From a virus, in the IMG/VR virus record IMGVR_UViG_3300010354_000377, positions 1 to 30,441 of that record: 30,441 nucleotides of DNA; one strand, written 5' to 3'. Shown here piece after piece: positions 16,924 through 25,703 of this stretch. The notes beneath the pieces are model-generated. The model did not search any database. It saw only the letters and a list, made by a program, of their open reading frames with translations, and was not told the origin of the DNA. Every line of letters begins with the position of its first letter. The first letter of the stretch is position 1. Made by a program: the position numbers and the translations under genes.

Positions 16924-19900
16924 ATGCCACAGGAAACTAATTTAAACATATCTCCATACTTTGATGATTTTGATCCCACTAGTGATTATCACAAAGTTCT
17001 ATTTAAACCTGGGTATCCAGTACAGGCAAGAGAATTAACAAGCCTTCAATCCATATTGCAAAACCAAATCGAAAGATTTGGGCAACATTTTTTTAAAGAA
17101 GGGGCTAAAGTTATCCCAGGAAATACGGGATACACTCAACTATATTACTGTGTTCAATTACAAAACACATACCTTGGAGTTCCTGTAACAGCATATGCAA
17201 ATCAACTTGTTGGAACAAAAATAACTGGACAAACTTCGGGAGTCACAGCTTACGTAGATAAAGTTCTGTTGCCGACAGAATCTGAAAGGGGAACTTTAAC
17301 ATTATATGTCAATTATCTTGGTTCAAGCACAGCAAATAATTCCACCCAAGTTTTTTCCGATGGAGAGTTGTTGGTTTGTAATCAAATTATTACATCTGGA
17401 CTTTTAGGAAATTCTACTATTGCAGTAGGAAGTCCATTTGCATCTACCTTGATTAATGGAGCTGCAGCAACTGGATCAGCTTTTCAAATTGATAATGGTG
17501 TTTACTTTATTCGTGGGCATTTTGTCAATGTTAATAAAGAAACTTTAATTTTAGACCAATATAGTTCAACACCTAGTTATAGAGTTGGTTTATTAGTAAC
17601 GGAGGAAATTGTAACTCCTTCAATGGATGAGAGTCTTAATGATAATTCTCAAGGATTTACAAATTATGCAGCGCCAGGGGCTGATCGTTTAAAAATTAGT
17701 GTTAGATTATCTAAAAAACCGACCACAGATTTTCAAGATAATAATTTTGTTGAATTAGCTGTAATTAATTCCGGAGTCATCAAGACTCAAACCAATAGAG
17801 GAGACTTGGGTGGTGGTGTCGGATATAAAGACTGGACAGACGTTTTAGCAAGAAGAACTTACGCCGAATCTGGTGATTACTATGTAAAACCTTTTGAAGT
17901 TAGTTTTTTAAATTCATTAGATGATAATTTGGGTAATAGGGGATTATTTCAACCTGGACAATTTACTCCTGGTGGATCAACACCATCCAATAATTTAGGA
18001 TTATATAAAATTTCTCCTGGAAGAGCATTTGTTCGTGGATATGATATTGAAACTTTAGATTCAACTTTTATTGATGCACCAAAAACTAGAACAACAAAAA
18101 CTGTAGAAGATCAAGCTATAATTTATAATACAGGTCCAACATTAACTTTAAACAGGATTTATGGAAATCCAACAACTGGAATTGGTAACACTTATGTAGT
18201 AAGTTTAAGAGACACTAGAGTTGGTGTTTCATCAGTAACTGCTCCAGGAAGTGAGATTGGTTTAGCAAGAGTTTATGACTTTAGATTGGAATCTGGAACA
18301 TATAGTGCTTCTAATTCCATGACAAATCAGTGGAATATTTCGTTATTTGATGTTCAGACATTTACAAAAATAACTTTAAATACTCCAGTAACTCTTAACA
18401 CCCCAACATTTATAAAAGGTAAGAATAGTGGGGCAACTGCTTTCTTAGCATCAGCAACAACAAACAGCACTGCACTTACTCTTTATGAGACAAAGGGTGA
18501 TTTTATTCTCAATGAATCTTTCATTATTAATGGTGTTGATAATGGAAGAATTGCAATTGCAATAACATCTTACGGAATGTCAGATGTTAAATCAATTTAT
18601 GCAACTAATGATGGAACAGTTGGAATTAACACTTTTAGTGGAGATGTAATTCAAACTCCATTTTTTACTGTAGGTGTAGCAACAATCACAGCAGGTTCTG
18701 GTGGAGTAAGCACAGTACGTAGTGCAAATCCTTTGTTCCCTGGAACAGTAATTAAACCCGGAAATATTATTCAATGGAGTGATTTATCATCATCTGTCGA
18801 TCCTTTGATTGCAAAAGTTGTTAGTGTTGGTACATCTCAAATTTCAATTTCAGGACTTGCAACAGTTCCTGGTGTTGCATACGGTGCTTTACCCACATCA
18901 ACTTATACGGCAACTGATTTAAAAGTTTTAACAACAACTCTCTCAGGATCTACAGATAACACACTCTATACAAAACTTCCAAAAAATAACATAGCAACTG
19001 TAGATTTAACAGATGCTTCATTGACAATTAGAAAAACTTTCACTGTCAATATTGATGGTAATGCTGTTACAACTGCAACTCAACCAACTGCAGGTGCAAA
19101 TGAAACATTTTTACCATTTGATGAAGAAAGATATTCTTTAGTCAGATCTGATGGTGGAACTGAACTTCTTACTTCAGATAGAATAAGACTTTTGGATGGT
19201 GGAACAAAAATTGCTGTTACGAATCTTGGATCAAATGATACAGGATCTAAACTTACAGCCTCATTGCGTAAAGTAAAACCAAAAGCAAAAGAAAAAATTA
19301 AAAAAAGAGTCAATTCTATTGTTATCGATAAATCAAAATACGATGGATCTGGAATAGGAGCAACAACTTTAAATGATGGATTAACCTATGGCAACTATCC
19401 ATTTGGAACTCGTGTTCAAGATGAAATTATTTCTTTAAATGTTCCAGACGTTTTAGAAATTCACGGGATTTATGAATCAGCAGATACATCTGATCCGTCT
19501 GCACCAAAAGTCGTTCTTTCTTCTATCAACAGTCCATCAACAACTACTTTAGAACTTATTGTAGGAGAATTTTTAGTTGGTCAGACCAGTGGTGCTATAG
19601 CAATTTATACAGAAAAGATTACAGACTCACAAATTTCATTTATTTACAAAAATGAAAATGTTTTTAAAGAAGGTGAGACTTTAGTTTTTCAAGAGTCAAA
19701 CGTTAGAGCTGTTATTACAGCACTTTCATCAGAAAGTTTTGATGTTTCCACTAATTTTACATTTGCAAATGGTCAAGAAGAAACTTTTTATGATTATGGA
19801 ACACTGTTGAGAAAGTCAAATTCTGAAGAGCCATCCAAAAAATTAAGAGTATATTTCTCTAATGGATACTATAACTCTACAGATGATGGAGATATCACAA

Positions 19901-22900
19901 CAGTAGAATCTTACAGAAATTTTGATTATATTAAAGACATTCATTCTGTCAATGGATTTAGAAACACTGATATTATTGATATAAGACCAAGAGTTTCTGA
20001 CTACGCAGTATCTGCTGGATCTAGATCACCACTAGAATTTAGAGGCAGAATATTTACTGCATCTGGCAATTCTGCTACAAATATTTTAGCATCAGATGAA
20101 ACTATTTTAACTACTTTTTCTTTCTATCTTCCAAGAATTGATAGGATTTTCTTAACTAAAGAAGGAGTTTTCCAAGTTAAATATGGTGTGCCTGATGAAA
20201 ATCCACAGAAACCAATTCCTGTCGATGAAGCTTTAGAGATAGCAACAATTAGACTTTCACCATATCTGTATAACACAACTCAAGCAGCAATTGAATTCTT
20301 AGAACATAAGAGATTCAGAATGGTTGATATTAAACAACTTGAGAATCGAATTAGAAGTCTTGAGTATTACACATCATTATCACTTTTAGAAACAAATACT
20401 GCAAACTTGTTTGTTCCTGATGCTGATGGATTGAACAGATTTAAGTCTGGATTTGTTGTAGATAATTTCTCATCTTTCTTACCCCAGGAAGATAAAAATC
20501 CTATAAAAAATAGTATTGATATTCAAAAGAAAGAACTTAGACCAAGACATTATACAAACTCAGTTGACTTAATGTTTGGTCCCGTTACAAACATTGATCC
20601 TACTGACGATCTTGCTTTTAGTCCAATTGAAGGAAATAACGTAAGAAAGTCGAATGATGTAATTACACTTGATTATGCACAAATAGAATATATCAAGCAA
20701 ACTTTTGCAACTAGAACAGAAAGTGTTACTCCATTCCTGATCAGTTTCTGGCAAGGAACAATGGAATTAACTCCAGCTTCTGATACTTGGGTTGATACTA
20801 CAAGATTAGCAGCTAAAGTCATCGATGTAGAAGGAAATTATGCTTCTACATTGGAATTGCTTGCTAGAACAGAAGGTGTTGATAGACAAACAGGATTTGG
20901 TCCAATTGTTTGGAATGCTTGGCAAACAAACTGGACTGGAACAGAAACTAGAGACTTTACAGTAACTAGATCTGAATCAAGTCAAGGGAATAGAAGAGGT
21001 GTTGGAGGATGGCCAAATGGAGATCCCGGAAGCAATCCTGCTCGTTGGGTTGAAACACAAACAAATACTACAATTCAAGATACCCTCAGAGAAACAATTC
21101 AATTTGGAGTAGAATCAAGAACTGGTAATAGAACTGTTATTAGTGAACAATTTGATAGAGAGTCTGTTGGTGATAGAGTTGTAAGTAGAGATTTAATTCC
21201 ATATATGAGATCTCGTAACGTTGAATTTGTTAGTAAGAGGATGAAACCACTTACTCAAATGTATGCATTCTTTGATGGCAAAAACGTTACCAAATACTGT
21301 GTTCCAAAACTTCTTGAAATTGAAATGGTTTCTGGAACTTTCCAACTCGGAGAAAAAGTTATTGGTAGAGTCATTAGAACTGGATTTGGTCCAGATTTAA
21401 GTGATAATGCTCCAAAAATTGACTTTAGAATTGCTCAGTCTAATCACAGAGAAGGTCCATATGATGCACCAACTTCTGTCTATAGAGAAAATCCATATAA
21501 TGGGCAACCACTTGCAGGATCATATAGTTCAACTTCAACAATATTAAACATAGATACAACGTCACTTGCTCAACAAACTGAAGGATTATACAGTGGTTAT
21601 GTTGAACCAGGTATGACGTTGATTGGAGCAACTAGTGGTGCCCGTGCTACTATTTCTAGAGTCAGACTTGTTTCTGACATTGGTGCAAACTTGATCGGAA
21701 GTTTTTACATTCCAAACCCAAATAATGTCAATCATCCTAGATTTGAAACGGGTGTGAAAACATTTGTTCTTGTTAATGATGAGCAAAACAATCAAGATGT
21801 TGCAACCACAATATCCCAAGAAACTTATACTGCTTCTGGAACTTTAGAAACAGTTCAAGAGAATATCATTTCTGTTAGAAATGCAAGAGTAGAGAACAAA
21901 CAGGAATTCCAACAAAGAAATGTAAACAGATCTTTAGGAACTCAGGTCGTCGGGTCACAAGCAATTAGTCAAAGTAGTAGAGATGTTATTGTTGGATGGT
22001 ATGATCCTTTGGCACAATCGTTCTTAGTTGAAGATGAAACTGGAGTTTTTGTAACTAGTTGTGATGTATTCTTTAGAAGTAAAGATGATATGGATATTCC
22101 AGTTGTTTTCCAACTGAGAACAATGGAAAATGGATTCCCAACACAAAAAGTTTTACCATTTTCTGAAATTGTTTTAGATCCAGATCAAATCACAACATCA
22201 GCCGATGGGTCCGTTGCCACTAGATTTGAGTTTAAGGCACCAGTTTATCTTGAAGGTGGAAAAGAATATGCAATGTGCTTAGCTTCTAACTCTACAAAAT
22301 ATAGTGTTTATATTTCGAGAATTGGTGAAACTGATTTACTTACCGATACATTTATTTCAAATCAACCATATCTTGGATCTCTCTTCAAATCACAAAATGC
22401 GTCTACTTGGGAAGCAAGTCAATGGGAAGATCTCAAATTTACATTGTACAGAGCAGACTTTGTTGATACTGGATCTGTAGAATTTTATAATCCAGAACTG
22501 ACTGAAGGAAATGGACAAATTGCAAATCTTCTCCCAGATTCGTTAGAGTTAAGTTCCAAAAAAATTAGAGTTGGATTGGCAAGAACCGTAGAAGAATTTG
22601 GTTGGGCTTTAGGAAATACATTCTCACAATTAAATACAAATGCAACTGGTAATTTGGTAGGAGTTGCTGGATCGATTGCAAATGGTCTTTTAACTGTTAC
22701 GACTGCTGGAATAGGATATACACCATCGGATGGAATTGCCACATTTAGTGGTGTAAACTTGATAACATTGACCGGAGATGGAACTGGAGCTACAGCCACT
22801 GTTACAGTGACTAATGGAGGGATTAGCACAGCTTCTATAACTTATGGTGGATCTGGATATCAAATTGGAGATGTTCTTGGAATAAGCACAATTGGAGTTA

Positions 22901-24465
22901 ATTCCAACGGTAGAAATGCACGTTTAACAATTGTTTCAATTGCCAGCACAAATCAATTGATCCTTGACAATGTTCAAGGTGATTTTAAAACTGGTGCCGG
23001 ATATACAATGATGTATACAAATAGTTCTGGAGTAACAACTCAATTTAATTACGTTGGAGTTGGAACTACTGTAGGAACAACATTGAGTTCTATAGATGTA
23101 GTAAATGATGGATTGCATATTAAAGTTAATCATCAAAATCATGGTATGTATTTTAACGACAATTTAGTTAAAATATCAGGAGTACTCCCAGACGTTAAAC
23201 CGACTAAATTAACAATTGCATATGATGCAACTTCAACTGGTGCCATGAGTGTTGAGAGTTCAGCAAACTTTACTACGTTTGAAAATGTTGGTGTCGGTAC
23301 AACGAATAGAGGATATATTTTAATTGGAAATGAAATTATAGAGTACACTTCAGCATCAGGAAATACAATTGGTGGATCAATTTCGAGAGGATCAAATCCT
23401 CTTACATATCCAGTTGGAACACCAGTTTACAAATATGAACTTGGTGGAGTCAACCTCGCAAGAATTAATAAAACACATGATTTAGAAAATGTTACTATTG
23501 CAAATCCAATTTCATTTGACTCGTATCATATCAAATTAGATATGAGCACAAAATACAATGGTGATAATGACGACAGGAGCAATGATCTTGGATATCCAGC
23601 ATTATTTGTAAATCAAACCAAATCTGCTGGTGGATATAATATCAAAGCCACACAAAATATGCCATTTGAACTCATAACACCCATAGTTCAAAATGTTACT
23701 GTTCGTGGGACAAATATTACAGGAGAATTGAGAACAATAACATCACAAAGCATTAGTGGAGATGGAACAGAAATTCCATTTATAGATGCTGGATTTGAAA
23801 ATATAACTTTAAATGAAACTAATTATCTTTCCTCTCCTCGAATGATAGCTTCTAAAGTAAATGAAGATGCTAAGTTGACAAATATTATTGGATCTAAATC
23901 TATGAATTTGAGATTATTCTTGACAAGTGTTGATACTAGAGTTTCTCCTGTCATTGACGGTCAAAGAGTAAGTGCTATCTTAACTTCAAATAGAGTCAAT
24001 AGTGTAATTACAGATTATGCAACTGATAGAAGAGTTAATGAAATTGCTACAGATCCAACAGCATGTCAGTATATCTCCAAAGAGTTTGTTCTTGAAAATT
24101 CAGCAACATCCTTAAAAATACTAGTAGCCGCTCACATTAATACCAAGTCTAATATAAGAGCATTCTATTACATTTCGGATAAATCTGGAGGAACTCCTAT
24201 TTTTGTTCCTTTCCCAGGATATTCAAATCTCGATACTCGTGGGAGAATTATTGCACCCGGAGATAGCAATGGTGAATCAGATGTATTTGTACCAAAATCA
24301 AATACATATGGATTCAACCCAGAGTCAACAAGTTTTACTGAATATACTTTTACTGCTGACAATCTGCCAAGTTTTAGATCGTATAGAGTTAAAATTATTT
24401 TGACATCAACAAGTCAAGTTTATGTTCCAAGAATAAAAGATTTGAGAATTCTTGCTTTAGCTTGA
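16924..24465 (+). CDS. Very large baseplate/fibre structural protein, DUF4815-like N-terminus
   Basis: This 2513-residue protein has an N-terminus 'YFDDFDPTSDYHKVLFKPGY' followed by 'VQARELTSLQSILQNQIERF', which I recognise as the DUF4815-type start of marine myovirus structural proteins. Four G-x-x-S-G-x-x-A modules lie near residues 100, 500, 880 and 1566. A short helical segment 'DIKQLENRIRSLEYYTSLS' starts at 1135. A conserved block, 'DPLAQSFLVEDETGVFVTSC' to 'LEGGKEYAMCLAS', lies around 1695-1785. GSGY turns lie near 1920-1980, an IGNEIIEY module near 2131-2175, and a beta-rich C-terminal jelly-roll-like segment completes it. It occupies the gp9-gp12 position of T4 but shows no visible similarity to them. 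A peripheral baseplate or fibre-attachment role is inferred from size and place. The downstream gene starts 1 bp after its stop. Confidence 0.85.
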   Translation: MPQETNLNISPYFDDFDPTSDYHKVLFKPGYPVQARELTSLQSILQNQIERFGQHFFKEGAKVIPGNTGYTQLYYCVQLQNTYLGVPVTAYANQLVGTKITGQTSGVTAYVDKVLLPTESERGTLTLYVNYLGSSTANNSTQVFSDGELLVCNQIITSGLLGNSTIAVGSPFASTLINGAAATGSAFQIDNGVYFIRGHFVNVNKETLILDQYSSTPSYRVGLLVTEEIVTPSMDESLNDNSQGFTNYAAPGADRLKISVRLSKKPTTDFQDNNFVELAVINSGVIKTQTNRGDLGGGVGYKDWTDVLARRTYAESGDYYVKPFEVSFLNSLDDNLGNRGLFQPGQFTPGGSTPSNNLGLYKISPGRAFVRGYDIETLDSTFIDAPKTRTTKTVEDQAIIYNTGPTLTLNRIYGNPTTGIGNTYVVSLRDTRVGVSSVTAPGSEIGLARVYDFRLESGTYSASNSMTNQWNISLFDVQTFTKITLNTPVTLNTPTFIKGKNSGATAFLASATTNSTALTLYETKGDFILNESFIINGVDNGRIAIAITSYGMSDVKSIYATNDGTVGINTFSGDVIQTPFFTVGVATITAGSGGVSTVRSANPLFPGTVIKPGNIIQWSDLSSSVDPLIAKVVSVGTSQISISGLATVPGVAYGALPTSTYTATDLKVLTTTLSGSTDNTLYTKLPKNNIATVDLTDASLTIRKTFTVNIDGNAVTTATQPTAGANETFLPFDEERYSLVRSDGGTELLTSDRIRLLDGGTKIAVTNLGSNDTGSKLTASLRKVKPKAKEKIKKRVNSIVIDKSKYDGSGIGATTLNDGLTYGNYPFGTRVQDEIISLNVPDVLEIHGIYESADTSDPSAPKVVLSSINSPSTTTLELIVGEFLVGQTSGAIAIYTEKITDSQISFIYKNENVFKEGETLVFQESNVRAVITALSSESFDVSTNFTFANGQEETFYDYGTLLRKSNSEEPSKKLRVYFSNGYYNSTDDGDITTVESYRNFDYIKDIHSVNGFRNTDIIDIRPRVSDYAVSAGSRSPLEFRGRIFTASGNSATNILASDETILTTFSFYLPRIDRIFLTKEGVFQVKYGVPDENPQKPIPVDEALEIATIRLSPYLYNTTQAAIEFLEHKRFRMVDIKQLENRIRSLEYYTSLSLLETNTANLFVPDADGLNRFKSGFVVDNFSSFLPQEDKNPIKNSIDIQKKELRPRHYTNSVDLMFGPVTNIDPTDDLAFSPIEGNNVRKSNDVITLDYAQIEYIKQTFATRTESVTPFLISFWQGTMELTPASDTWVDTTRLAAKVIDVEGNYASTLELLARTEGVDRQTGFGPIVWNAWQTNWTGTETRDFTVTRSESSQGNRRGVGGWPNGDPGSNPARWVETQTNTTIQDTLRETIQFGVESRTGNRTVISEQFDRESVGDRVVSRDLIPYMRSRNVEFVSKRMKPLTQMYAFFDGKNVTKYCVPKLLEIEMVSGTFQLGEKVIGRVIRTGFGPDLSDNAPKIDFRIAQSNHREGPYDAPTSVYRENPYNGQPLAGSYSSTSTILNIDTTSLAQQTEGLYSGYVEPGMTLIGATSGARATISRVRLVSDIGANLIGSFYIPNPNNVNHPRFETGVKTFVLVNDEQNNQDVATTISQETYTASGTLETVQENIISVRNARVENKQEFQQRNVNRSLGTQVVGSQAISQSSRDVIVGWYDPLAQSFLVEDETGVFVTSCDVFFRSKDDMDIPVVFQLRTMENGFPTQKVLPFSEIVLDPDQITTSADGSVATRFEFKAPVYLEGGKEYAMCLASNSTKYSVYISRIGETDLLTDTFISNQPYLGSLFKSQNASTWEASQWEDLKFTLYRADFVDTGSVEFYNPELTEGNGQIANLLPDSLELSSKKIRVGLARTVEEFGWALGNTFSQLNTNATGNLVGVAGSIANGLLTVTTAGIGYTPSDGIATFSGVNLITLTGDGTGATATVTVTNGGISTASITYGGSGYQIGDVLGISTIGVNSNGRNARLTIVSIASTNQLILDNVQGDFKTGAGYTMMYTNSSGVTTQFNYVGVGTTVGTTLSSIDVVNDGLHIKVNHQNHGMYFNDNLVKISGVLPDVKPTKLTIAYDATSTGAMSVESSANFTTFENVGVGTTNRGYILIGNEIIEYTSASGNTIGGSISRGSNPLTYPVGTPVYKYELGGVNLARINKTHDLENVTIANPISFDSYHIKLDMSTKYNGDNDDRSNDLGYPALFVNQTKSAGGYNIKATQNMPFELITPIVQNVTVRGTNITGELRTITSQSISGDGTEIPFIDAGFENITLNETNYLSSPRMIASKVNEDAKLTNIIGSKSMNLRLFLTSVDTRVSPVIDGQRVSAILTSNRVNSVITDYATDRRVNEIATDPTACQYISKEFVLENSATSLKILVAAHINTKSNIRAFYYISDKSGGTPIFVPFPGYSNLDTRGRIIAPGDSNGESDVFVPKSNTYGFNPESTSFTEYTFTADNLPSFRSYRVKIILTSTSQVYVPRIKDLRILALA
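17215..17290 (+). repeat. TSG module, copy 1 in DUF4815 protein
   Basis: Encodes KITGQTSGVTAYVDKVLLPT. The G-x-T-S-G-x-x-A core recurs at 18415-18570, 19561-19730 and 21610-21690 in the same gene, and in gp7, gp8 and gp14. Confidence 0.5.
18415..18570 (+). repeat. TSG module, copy 2 in DUF4815 protein
   Basis: Encodes IKGKNSGATAFLASA, then LYETKGDFILNESFIING. The second half, G-x-F-x-x-x-E-x-I-x-G, matches the gp14 insert '[15 protein letters not shown]'. Confidence 0.5.
19561..19730 (+). repeat. TSG module, copy 3 in DUF4815 protein
   Basis: Encodes VGEFLVGQTSGAIAIYTEK, then FKEGETLVFQESNVRAVITA. It has the same two-part layout as copy 2 and the gp14 copy. Confidence 0.5.
21610..21690 (+). 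repeat. TSG module, copy 4 in DUF4815 protein
   Basis: Encodes GMTLIGATSGARATISRVRL (residues 1563-1582). It keeps the first half of the module; the G-x-F-x-x-x-E half is not evident. Confidence 0.45.
22849..22860 (+). repeat. GSGY-encoding 12-mer in DUF4815 protein
   Basis: GGATCTGGATAT, in the context ITYGGSGYQIGDVLG. A related TTAGIGYTPSDG unit lies about 50 residues earlier. Confidence 0.8.
23311..23450 (+). repeat. IGxEIIxY-RG module, copy 3 (DUF4815 protein)
   Basis: Residues 2131-2175 encode YILIGNEIIEYTSASGNTI, then SISRGSNPLTYPVGTPVYKY. It is close to copy 1 in gp7 (LLKIGDEIITYSG, CIRGFSGT). Confidence 0.6.
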
Positions 24466-24466
24466 T

Positions 24467-24694
24467 ATGGAAAAATATGGAATTGAAGGTCATGCAGATT
24501 TAGCAAGAGACCCAAAAACAAACTCAATTGTAAACGTAAACACTTTTGATTATGAACAATATGTTGCTAGACGTTTTATAAAACAAGAAAAGAATCAAAA
24601 AGTACAAAACATTGAAGAAGAAGTTGCTAGTATGAAAAATGATATTAATGAAATAAAGTCTTTACTTAAGGAGTTGTTAAATGGATCCAGATAA
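24467..24694 (+). CDS. Conserved small phage protein, unknown function
   Basis: 75 residues. The N-terminal half reads 'GIEGHADLARDPKTNSIVNV' with 'NTFDYEQYVARR'. The C-terminal half (about 42-72) is a charged helix with heptad-like spacing (VQNIEEEVASMKNDINEIKS) that probably forms a coiled coil. I recall the DPKT-x-x-I-x-N pattern from hypothetical proteins of T4-like marine phages, with no function attached. The ATG follows the stop of the giant structural gene by 1 bp and has no Shine-Dalgarno, so translation is presumably coupled. The 3' end overlaps the next gene by 14 bp. A small assembly factor or oligomeric structural peptide would fit, but this is a guess. Confidence 0.82.
   Translation: MEKYGIEGHADLARDPKTNSIVNVNTFDYEQYVARRFIKQEKNQKVQNIEEEVASMKNDINEIKSLLKELLNGSR
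24668..24673 (+). promoter_or_regulatory. Shine-Dalgarno site for the 57-residue protein
   Basis: AAGGAG lies 7 nt before the ATG at 24681. It identifies this start within the end of the preceding gene and supports the small gene being real. Confidence 0.7.
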
Positions 24695-24854
24695 AATTGA
24701 GTTGGAAAATCTCAGCAAAAGTTTTGAATACTTTAAAGTTTCATCTGAAATAGATAGTATAGAAGATATTGAAATGGTAAAACTTGTTGCAAAGTCTTAC
24801 TTTAAATTATACTTAAAACAACAAGAAGTTGTGGCAAACTTAGGGGGAGTCTAA
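24681..24854 (+). CDS. Small conserved-looking protein, unknown function
   Basis: This short gene encodes 57 residues beginning MDPDKIELENLSKSFEYF and ending LYLKQQEVVANLGGV. It is mostly helical and acidic in the first half, with no Cys. Reality is supported by a strong AAGGAG site, by the exact fit between neighbours (14-bp overlap upstream, 1-bp TAATG overlap with gp13), and by filling what would otherwise be a 159-bp gap in a tightly packed cluster. I recognise the 'ENLSKSFEY' pattern loosely from small hypothetical proteins of marine T4-like phages. A late-transcription factor of the gp33 type was considered but no resemblance to T4 gp33 could be seen. Confidence 0.78.
   Translation: MDPDKIELENLSKSFEYFKVSSEIDSIEDIEMVKLVAKSYFKLYLKQQEVVANLGGV
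24846..24849 (+). promoter_or_regulatory. Shine-Dalgarno site for gp13
   Basis: GGAG, within GGGGGAG at 24843-24849, lies 4 nt before the gp13 ATG at 24854. It sits at the stop-start overlap TAATG, so both re-initiation and direct initiation are possible. Confidence 0.6.
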
Positions 24855-25699
24855 TGGCACAACCAGCAAGTAGATCTGAACTAATCAGTTATTGCAAAAG
24901 GCAATTAGGTGCTCCTGTTTTAGAAATAAATGTAGCTGACGAGCAAATAGAAGATCTTGTAGATGATGCTATTCAATACTTTCAAGAAAGACACTTTGAT
25001 GGTGTTGGACAAATTTTCTTAAAATATCAAATTACGCAAGAAGATATTGATAGAGGAAGAGCTCCTGGAGGTAATTCTACTGTTGGCATTGCAACAACAT
25101 CAGCAACAGCAACAATTGTAGGCACTGCCACAACTTTTTCATATAAAGAAAATAGCAACTTTTTACAAGTTCCACCTGACATTATAGGAATCACAAAAAT
25201 TTATCATTTTGATGGCACTAATACTACTACTAACAATATGTTTAGTATTAAGTATCAGTTATTTTTAAATGATATTTATTATTGGGGATCTACCGAAATT
25301 TTAACCTATGCGATGGTAAAAACTTATTTGGAAGATCTTGATTTTCTATTGACAACACAAAAACAAATCAGATTCAATCAAAGACAAGATAGATTATATT
25401 TGGATATTGATTGGGGAAGTGTTAATGTCGGTGATTATTTAATTATTGATTGTTATAGAGCGCTTAATCCAAATGATTTTGCTAGAGTTTGGAATGATTC
25501 ATTTTTAAAAAGATATCTCACTGCTCTTATCAAACGTCAATGGGGACAAAACCTCATTAAATTTCAAGGAGTTAAACTTCCTGGTGGAGTAGAACTTAAC
25601 GGAAGGCAAATATATGATGATGCTCAAAGAGAACTTGATGTAATTATGGAAAAAATGTCTAATACATATGAACTCCCACCATTAGATATGATCGGATAA
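24854..25699 (+). CDS. 13: Neck protein gp13
   Basis: 281 residues (T4 gp13 309). gp13 is a head-completion/neck protein that, with gp14, closes the portal after packaging and provides the tail-docking surface. Matching blocks are 'RQLGAPVLEINVADEQIEDL' (about 16-35, T4 [20 protein letters not shown]), 'ERHFDGV' (T4 EYHFDGL), 'KLPGGVELNGRQIYDDAQRE' near the C-terminus (T4 [20 protein letters not shown]), and a terminal 'PPLDMIG' (T4 PPFGILVG). It overlaps the upstream 57-residue gene by 1 bp and is followed by gp14 after 4 bp, the same pair order as in T4. Confidence 0.95.
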   Translation: MAQPASRSELISYCKRQLGAPVLEINVADEQIEDLVDDAIQYFQERHFDGVGQIFLKYQITQEDIDRGRAPGGNSTVGIATTSATATIVGTATTFSYKENSNFLQVPPDIIGITKIYHFDGTNTTTNNMFSIKYQLFLNDIYYWGSTEILTYAMVKTYLEDLDFLLTTQKQIRFNQRQDRLYLDIDWGSVNVGDYLIIDCYRALNPNDFARVWNDSFLKRYLTALIKRQWGQNLIKFQGVKLPGGVELNGRQIYDDAQRELDVIMEKMSNTYELPPLDMIG

Positions 25700-25703
25700 G
25701 ACA

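Noticed and set aside
22485-22829. 114-residue reverse-strand ORF
   Set aside because: It lies wholly inside the well-supported giant structural gene. Its Pro/Val-rich product mirrors the repetitive Gly/Thr codons on the other strand, and it has no Shine-Dalgarno or flanking genes on that strand.
24681-24854. 57-residue gene as gp33 late-transcription coactivator
   Set aside because: Size and position would allow it, but no similarity to T4 gp33, including its C-terminal clamp-binding end, is visible.
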